Assembly (NCBI GenBank): GCA_900765705.1
Contig: CAAFSR010000307.1
Span: 1-8,035 of the forward strand
Length of the DNA: 8,035 bases
Direction: 5' to 3'
Source: an uncultured Faecalibacterium sp.
GTDB taxonomy: Bacteria > Bacillota > Clostridia > Oscillospirales > Ruminococcaceae
Positions 3,616 to 8,035 of this stretch are shown here, piece after piece. The position numbers and the translations under genes are program-made. The notes beneath the pieces are model-generated. The model saw only the letters and a program-made list of their open reading frames with translations. It did not search any database and was not told the origin of the DNA. How positions within the stretch are numbered: position 1 is the stretch's first letter; each line of letters begins with the position of its first letter.

Positions 3616-6600
3616 CTATATTTCGTTATCTACTTTCACGAGTTTTCCCATGACAAGAAAGCGTCCTGTGCCGCCCGGCGTACAGGTAGAAAGGGTCAGT
3701 ACCTTATCGCTGCAGGTCACAGTCACATCACTTTCCACCGCAGAACGTTCCTTCATAGCTGTAAGCCAGGTAGTATAAGCACCGTCATCCTTCCAGGAAA
3801 GCTGCCAGGGAGAAGTTTTACTGCCGGATTCTTCCGGTTTTGCTGCAAATGCCGTAAAGATCTCCATGACATAACCCCCCTTCGGAGTAACGAGATACAT
3901 CTGCCTGTGAGTATCAAAGTAACTTTGTTCATCGTACCGGTTCAGCAAGGCAAACATGGAACCATCCCGCATATTATGACCGTAAATGATCGTATTGCGG
4001 TCTGAAAAATCTGCCCGGTTTTCATAATCGGCAAACAGGCAGCCAACCTTGTTATAGGTCCCGTCATAAAGATGGTTCAGGTAATACTCGTTGTTGTCGG
4101 TATGCGTCACCGGATAATTGAGCACCGTATCAGGAAGAGAAAGCCATCCGATGATGTCCGGTCCATTTTCACGGAGCGTTTCAAAGTCTACCGAAGGCAG
4201 GACAATATCGGCATCGTCCCGTTTTGGTTCTGTCGGATCGGGTGCCGACTCCGGGGAAGCTGTCTGCTCCGGTACTTCCACATATCCGGCAAGATCTCGA
4301 TAGGCATCTTTACTCTCAGCATACTGGTTCAAGTCACGGAACACCAAAAAACCGCTGCCAAGAGCCACCAGAACGCAGAGTGAAAGGACAGAAACCCCGA
4401 CAGCCGTTCTTTTCGGGGAAGTCCTGCTGTATTTTCCCTTTTTGAAATAATACACAGCAAATACGCTGCCACCGATCAGTACGGCTGCCAGCAGTCCGCC
4501 ATACAGGAAAATATACGGATCATCCCCGGTCTGCGGTACCGGCTTTTGAGGGGTGGAAGGATTGGAGGGAACAGAAGGCTTTTCCGGGTTCTTTGGGTTA
4601 TCCGGCTTTTCCGGTTTTTCATTAAAGAACTGGACTGTAGATGTCTGATCTGCCTTGATCTCCACCGTAGCGGCATCAGGAATGATGTAATCCTTGCTTG
4701 CCCGGTTTGCAACTTCTGTTACGGTATAAATACCGACACGAAGGCCCTTAACTTCAATCACGCCGGATTTTGGAGTGGTGAATGTCTCGCAGTAGGAGCC
4801 GTCCGCACTCTTAACCTCGATGGCAAAACCATCTTTGCGCCCGTCGCTGGAATCCTTTGTGATCTTTAAGTTGCCGCGGTAAGCCTCATTGGTAAACCCG
4901 TGCCCGGCTTCTCCATTTTCCACAACTGCGACCTGTCCATCTTCTGTGATGGAAAAATAGTAAGCGTTTGAGTCAGGCTGATAGCCCTCCGGCGCTTTGC
5001 TTTCTTTGATAAAGTAGCCGCCAGCCAGAAGGTTTTCCGCCGTATGATAGCCTGCATCGGTTTCTTTCAGCGTACCGATCTTTTGATCGTCAGGATCATA
5101 TTCCTGGTTGGCGTTGGAATCCGCATACAGGTCGAACACTGCACCGGGCAGGAAGCGCAGGAAAGAATTCTTGTCTTTCTTATCCTCCTTTTCCACAGGG
5201 GACGGTTCCTCCACAGCTTCGGTTTTAGTTACCTGCACACTGCCGCGGATCAGGGTGTTTTCCACACGGATCTCGATATGCTGTCCGTCTGCACCGATAT
5301 ATACATGGTGCTGCTGCGGGCTTACCGTATAAAGGTCAGGGGCAGAGATCTCCTTGACGATCCAGTGTCCGTAAGGAATGTTCTCAAAGGAAAAACTGCC
5401 GTCTTTTCCGGTAATAGCAGTAAGCAGCGCATTTTCTTCAGTAAATTCTTCGGTATTAGGTCTAAACAGACCCATGAGCGCACCGGCAAGCGTGACATCC
5501 TCGCCGCCTTCCGGGTTTTCCCCGACTTTTACACCGTCTACACGCCCACGGAGAAGTTCATTGGAAACAGCCTCGCCTTCATTGACAAGGATCTGTACCA
5601 GGGCGGTTTCCTGACCAGCATACTCAAAGACAACCGGATATTCCTGATCCGAAAGGATATAGGCGCCGTTGGTTGTGCGTTCCTTGACATAATAGCTGCC
5701 AAAAGGCAGGTCGGAAGCGAAGGAAGCGCTGTAACCGCCGGATTCCTCAGACGAAACAGAGACCACTTCCAGAAGTCCACCTGCCGGGATTACGCTGCCA
5801 TCTGCCGCCGTCAGGTCTGCGGAAGCATAAAGTCCAAAGGAAATATCCTTATATTCCTCGTTCATGCCAAGACCGAACAGGTCATCGGTCTCCATTGCCT
5901 TGAAAAGTGTGACATCCACTTTCTGGCGTTCGTCATAAAGACCGGCCGCTGTCTGTGTAACCTCTATGGTCTCACCCGCATAGGTCAGTTCCACATATTC
6001 CGGTTGAGGATTCAGCACACAACCGGAAGGAGCCTGACGTTCCTCCAGACGGTAACGGCCAAGATAGAGAAGCCCGCTTTTCGCTGTGCCGTCCTCGCCG
6101 GTCGTAAGTGTTTCCACAACCGTATCTTTTTCTGCCCGCAAGGTACCGTCACCGGTATAAATATCTTCATCTGCGATCACATCATAGACCGCTCCAGGAA
6201 GTCCGGCAACCTCATATACCGGTTGGTACAGTCCGTCGTTTTCCTGGACAGAAGCAAATACTTCTCCGGTCTTTGTGATGGTAAGCTGGCCTTTCTGCGG
6301 CATATTGTACTGCGTGACCGTCACAACCGCCTCGCTGCCGTCAATGGTAAACGGTACCGGCTGGTCGGAAAGCACATAGCCGTAAGGAGCAGCTACCTCA
6401 TAAAGTTCATAATCCCCGGCGGCCAAAGGCTCCGGCAGCATCAGCCAGCCCTCGTCAGAAACATAGAAGGTATTCAGTGTTTCCGGGTTCGGATAGTAGA
6501 CGGTCTGGGTGATAAATTCCCCGGTGGAAAGATCCTTGATCTGAAAACCGGTTCCGGTCACAGGGATAATCTTTCCGGTCTCTGCGTCACATTTTTCAAC

Positions 6601-8035
6601 TTTCAGACGGGCTGTGATGGTGCGGTTGTTCAGGATATAGCTGTAAGTCTTTCCGTCAGAGGAAATGAATACCGTAAAGTCCGGGACAAAGGCTTTGCCT
6701 TCCTCGCCTGCAATCTGATGGACCGTATAATGCCCATAAGGAAGCGGTTTACTGGAAGCAAAACCATCCGCATCCGTGGTAAGAAGGTCGCGTTCACTTT
6801 CCTTTGCCGCGTCATAGCTTCCGGCTGCCTTTAAGTAAATTTCAAAGACTGCGCCTGCTTCCGGGCGTTCGATGATACCGGCATTGGGATCGTCGGTATT
6901 TTCGCCCTCAGGCACATCCGGGTCCAGGTCATCGGTGTGCTTGACAAGCTGGATATTTCCGTAAATAACCGTTTCCGTCACCTGATTTTCTGTGGTATTG
7001 AGTTCCACTTCATACAGGGAAGGGGATGCACCCACTTCATAAACGGTTTCATTCAGAAGATACCCGGTGCTCGGTTCGATCTCCCGGATCGTCCAGTTAT
7101 CCCCGCACACATAATAGCGAGTCATAAAGCTGCCATCCGGCCCGGTAGTATAAGTGTCGATCAGTTCGCCATCACGGAAGATCCCATAGGTCGCCCCTGC
7201 AAGCGTGGCGTCCCCCTGGGCATTTCCGGTATCAGCGTCGCTCTTTACCACATGGACGCGGAACTTCTTCAGGATATTGCTGAAATGTACCGAAGAAGTC
7301 TGCCCGCTTTCAATGGTCACGTACTGTGCGGAAGGGGTCACATAGCGGTCCACCGGAAGTTCTTTTACCAGATAGGTTCCCGGCAGGAGCTTCTTTTCAA
7401 TCTGGCCGTTTTCTCCGGTCGTGACTTCCTCATTGACTTCATTTCCCAAAATGTCCGTACCGGAAATATGGAAGGTGATACCGGAAACAATGCCGTCCTC
7501 ACTGGTCTTGACAAGTTTTGCAGTACCGTAAGTTTCCGTTTTGAATTTTACAAAGAAGGAAACCGGATCGCTGGCGCCGGTCATCATGGTCTGGTAGCCT
7601 GGTCTGCCCCAGATCAGCATGTCATTTGCCACCGGGATATTCTTTCGGAATTCAAACAGCACCGGGTCCATCATCATCTGCCTGCTGGTAAAGGTGTATT
7701 CATTTCCGTTTCTTGTCACAGAAACGCCGCTGCCTTTCAAAGCCTCCAGGTCGATCTTCAAGTTGTTGGTATCTGTGACCGTCAGGGTATAGACCTTTTT
7801 TTCAACATCCCATTTCAGTTCCAGTTCCGGTGCTTCGCTTTTCTTAGAAGAAGTAAAGGAAGGGACTGTGGAATGGGAAGCTACCTGTGCCAGAATCCAG
7901 TCATAGGCTTTTTCTGCCGGTCGTCCGGCGATCACGCTGAAATACTGGTCGGCGTCTGCGTGGCCGTTTCCGTGGCGGCTATACGGCTCGCTTCTAATCT
8001 GCAGCTGGTCTTCCCAGAGGATCATCTCGGCGGCG
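3616..8035 (-). CDS. Multidomain SpaA/Cna-B surface adhesin fused to a class B sortase; N-terminus beyond right edge
   Basis: The frame is open to the right edge, so the start and any signal peptide are outside. Numbering below counts from the Met codon at 8025 (1469 residues to the stop). Residues 1-165: end of an adhesin head, probably thioester-domain-like (LWEDQ near the edge; TLTVTDTNN at 80-88). Residues 167-1136: nine SpaA/Cna-B-type domains, most with the strand Lys, the xKE or xEE Glu and a C-terminal Asn used for isopeptide cross-links. Residues 1136-1162: Pro/Lys/Asn-rich wall stalk. V1163-PQTG-1167: sorting motif. Residues 1170-1194: membrane helix. KKGKYSRTSPKR: basic loop. Residues 1207-1229: second helix. 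About 1255-1469: class B sortase with DFETLRENGPDIIGWL, YGHNM (H1350), TLSTC (C1448) and R1455. The domain is complete and catalytically intact. Basic loop inside and sortase outside is consistent. No ATG/GTG/TTG suitable for a separate sortase precedes helix two. Function inferred: wall-anchored adhesin or pilus-like protein processed by its own sortase. Confidence 0.9.
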   Translation of the reverse strand, partial: AAEMILWEDQLQIRSEPYSRHGNGHADADQYFSVIAGRPAEKAYDWILAQVASHSTVPSFTSSKKSEAPELELKWDVEKKVYTLTVTDTNNLKIDLEALKGSGVSVTRNGNEYTFTSRQMMMDPVLFEFRKNIPVANDMLIWGRPGYQTMMTGASDPVSFFVKFKTETYGTAKLVKTSEDGIVSGITFHISGTDILGNEVNEEVTTGENGQIEKKLLPGTYLVKELPVDRYVTPSAQYVTIESGQTSSVHFSNILKKFRVHVVKSDADTGNAQGDATLAGATYGIFRDGELIDTYTTGPDGSFMTRYYVCGDNWTIREIEPSTGYLLNETVYEVGASPSLYEVELNTTENQVTETVIYGNIQLVKHTDDLDPDVPEGENTDDPNAGIIERPEAGAVFEIYLKAAGSYDAAKESERDLLTTDADGFASSKPLPYGHYTVHQIAGEEGKAFVPDFTVFISSDGKTYSYILNNRTITARLKVEKCDAETGKIIPVTGTGFQIKDLSTGEFITQTVYYPNPETLNTFYVSDEGWLMLPEPLAAGDYELYEVAAPYGYVLSDQPVPFTIDGSEAVVTVTQYNMPQKGQLTITKTGEVFASVQENDGLYQPVYEVAGLPGAVYDVIADEDIYTGDGTLRAEKDTVVETLTTGEDGTAKSGLLYLGRYRLEERQAPSGCVLNPQPEYVELTYAGETIEVTQTAAGLYDERQKVDVTLFKAMETDDLFGLGMNEEYKDISFGLYASADLTAADGSVIPAGGLLEVVSVSSEESGGYSASFASDLPFGSYYVKERTTNGAYILSDQEYPVVFEYAGQETALVQILVNEGEAVSNELLRGRVDGVKVGENPEGGEDVTLAGALMGLFRPNTEEFTEENALLTAITGKDGSFSFENIPYGHWIVKEISAPDLYTVSPQQHHVYIGADGQHIEIRVENTLIRGSVQVTKTEAVEEPSPVEKEDKKDKNSFLRFLPGAVFDLYADSNANQEYDPDDQKIGTLKETDAGYHTAENLLAGGYFIKESKAPEGYQPDSNAYYFSITEDGQVAVVENGEAGHGFTNEAYRGNLKITKDSSDGRKDGFAIEVKSADGSYCETFTTPKSGVIEVKGLRVGIYTVTEVANRASKDYIIPDAATVEIKADQTSTVQFFNEKPEKPDNPKNPEKPSVPSNPSTPQKPVPQTGDDPYIFLYGGLLAAVLIGGSVFAVYYFKKGKYSRTSPKRTAVGVSVLSLCVLVALGSGFLVFRDLNQYAESKDAYRDLAGYVEVPEQTASPESAPDPTEPKRDDADIVLPSVDFETLRENGPDIIGWLSLPDTVLNYPVTHTDNNEYYLNHLYDGTYNKVGCLFADYENRADFSDRNTIIYGHNMRDGSMFALLNRYDEQSYFDTHRQMYLVTPKGGYVMEIFTAFAAKPEESGSKTSPWQLSWKDDGAYTTWLTAMKERSAVESDVTVTCSDKVLTLSTCTPGGTGRFLVMGKLVKVDNEI
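3619..4407 (-). other. Sortase portion of the fusion: membrane helix plus class B catalytic domain
   Basis: The segment is about 263 residues, the size of a complete free-standing class B sortase. It begins with helix 1207-1229 (TAVGVSVLSLCVLVALG region), then an acidic/proline-rich linker, then the catalytic domain. Class B hallmarks are DF-x-x-L-x-x-x-N with GWL, LNYPVTHTDNNEYYL, GCLFADY, NTIIYGHNM, and LSTC with a downstream Arg. The His, Cys and Arg of the catalytic triad are at H1350, C1448 and R1455. Confidence 0.9.
4525..4539 (-). other. Sortase sorting motif VPQTG
   Basis: VPQTG (residues 1163-1167) is followed by DD, a 25-residue hydrophobic helix and a basic stretch: a full LPXTG-type cell-wall sorting signal. 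It is preceded by a proline-rich stalk. Clostridial class B sortases are known to accept (S/N/P)PxTG-like motifs, which fits a class B enzyme encoded in the same frame. Cleavage between T and G would separate the adhesin from the sortase half. Confidence 0.85.
4618..7527 (-). repeat. Array of nine SpaA/Cna-B-type domains in the adhesin
   Basis: Approximate limits (numbered from the Met at 8025) are 167-252, 255-355, 357-468, 472-577, 579-698, 701-826, 827-927, 928-1048 and 1051-1136. Each begins with a strand such as AKLVKT, VHVVKS, IQLVKH, LKVEKC, LTITKT, VTLFKA, VDGVKV, VQVTKT or LKITKD. Each has a G-x-Y-x-V-x-E-like strand in its second half, several followed by APxGY-like turns (AAPYGY, QAPSG, KAPEGY). 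The domains are diverged from one another at both DNA and protein level, so this is an old array, not a recent tandem amplification. Such domains make rigid, protease-resistant stalks. Confidence 0.85.

Noticed and set aside
4339..4440. Separate sortase gene starting inside the linker
   Set aside because: No ATG, GTG or TTG lies in frame between the first helix and the second helix. The first GTG/TTG codons are within the second helix and would destroy it, and no good Shine-Dalgarno is present.
4072..4869. Several short plus- and minus-strand open frames inside the sortase and stalk region
   Set aside because: All are out of frame with the large gene, lack ribosome binding sites and show no domain features.
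5044..6834. 596-residue open frame on the plus strand
   Set aside because: It lies wholly antisense to the SpaA domain array, has no ribosome binding site or recognisable domain, and is rich in Arg/Cys/His. It arises from the codon bias of the real gene.
1..8035. tRNA, rRNA, CRISPR array, insertion sequence ends or att sites
   Set aside because: I looked for cloverleaf-like stretches, regularly spaced repeats, transposase motifs and terminal inverted repeats and saw none.

Overview
All the genes I accept in this window lie on the minus strand, so transcription runs from right to left. Strong AGGAGG-type ribosome binding sites, a cell-wall sorting signal, a class B sortase and about 50% G+C (by eye) point to a Gram-positive Bacillota. 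The style of the surface protein and of the cargo suggests a gut Clostridia (Lachnospiraceae or Oscillospiraceae). The mix of surface adhesin, abortive-infection cassette and phage-like nucleotide genes is typical of accessory DNA such as an integrative conjugative element or a prophage-derived island. No integrase, relaxase or att site lies inside the window, so that assignment is inference.

Right part (3616 to the right edge): one very long open frame, cut off by the window edge at its N-terminus. It encodes a surface protein with an N-terminal adhesin region, nine SpaA/Cna-B-type domains, a proline-rich stalk, a VPQTG sorting signal and a membrane anchor. It then continues without a stop codon or a usable internal start into a second membrane helix and a complete class B sortase. 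Substrate and sortase are therefore one polypeptide, and the predicted topology puts the sortase outside the cell. After a GC-rich hairpin comes a 160-residue protein I do not recognise.

Middle part (about 1222-3070): a self-contained AbiE-type (type IV) toxin-antitoxin/abortive-infection cassette. It has a control region with two copies of a near-palindromic operator 134 bp apart, a good promoter embedded in the proximal copy, the antitoxin/repressor AbiEi, the overlapping nucleotidyltransferase toxin AbiEii, and a strong intrinsic terminator.

Left part (left edge to 1209): a tightly packed three-gene nucleotide-metabolism operon. It holds a small DUF1599/phage-type protein, a divergent flavin-dependent thymidylate synthase (ThyX), and the start of a dUTPase that runs off the left edge. 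The first two genes each have the same nine-base Shine-Dalgarno sequence followed, 7-8 nt later, by an ATT codon, and neither has an ATG/GTG/TTG start that suits the protein. Both may start on AUU.

Most worth a second look: the adhesin-sortase fusion, the paired AUU starts, and the AbiE control region. The AbiE cassette also looks inserted between otherwise unrelated cargo genes, leaving the nucleotide operon directly behind a terminator.
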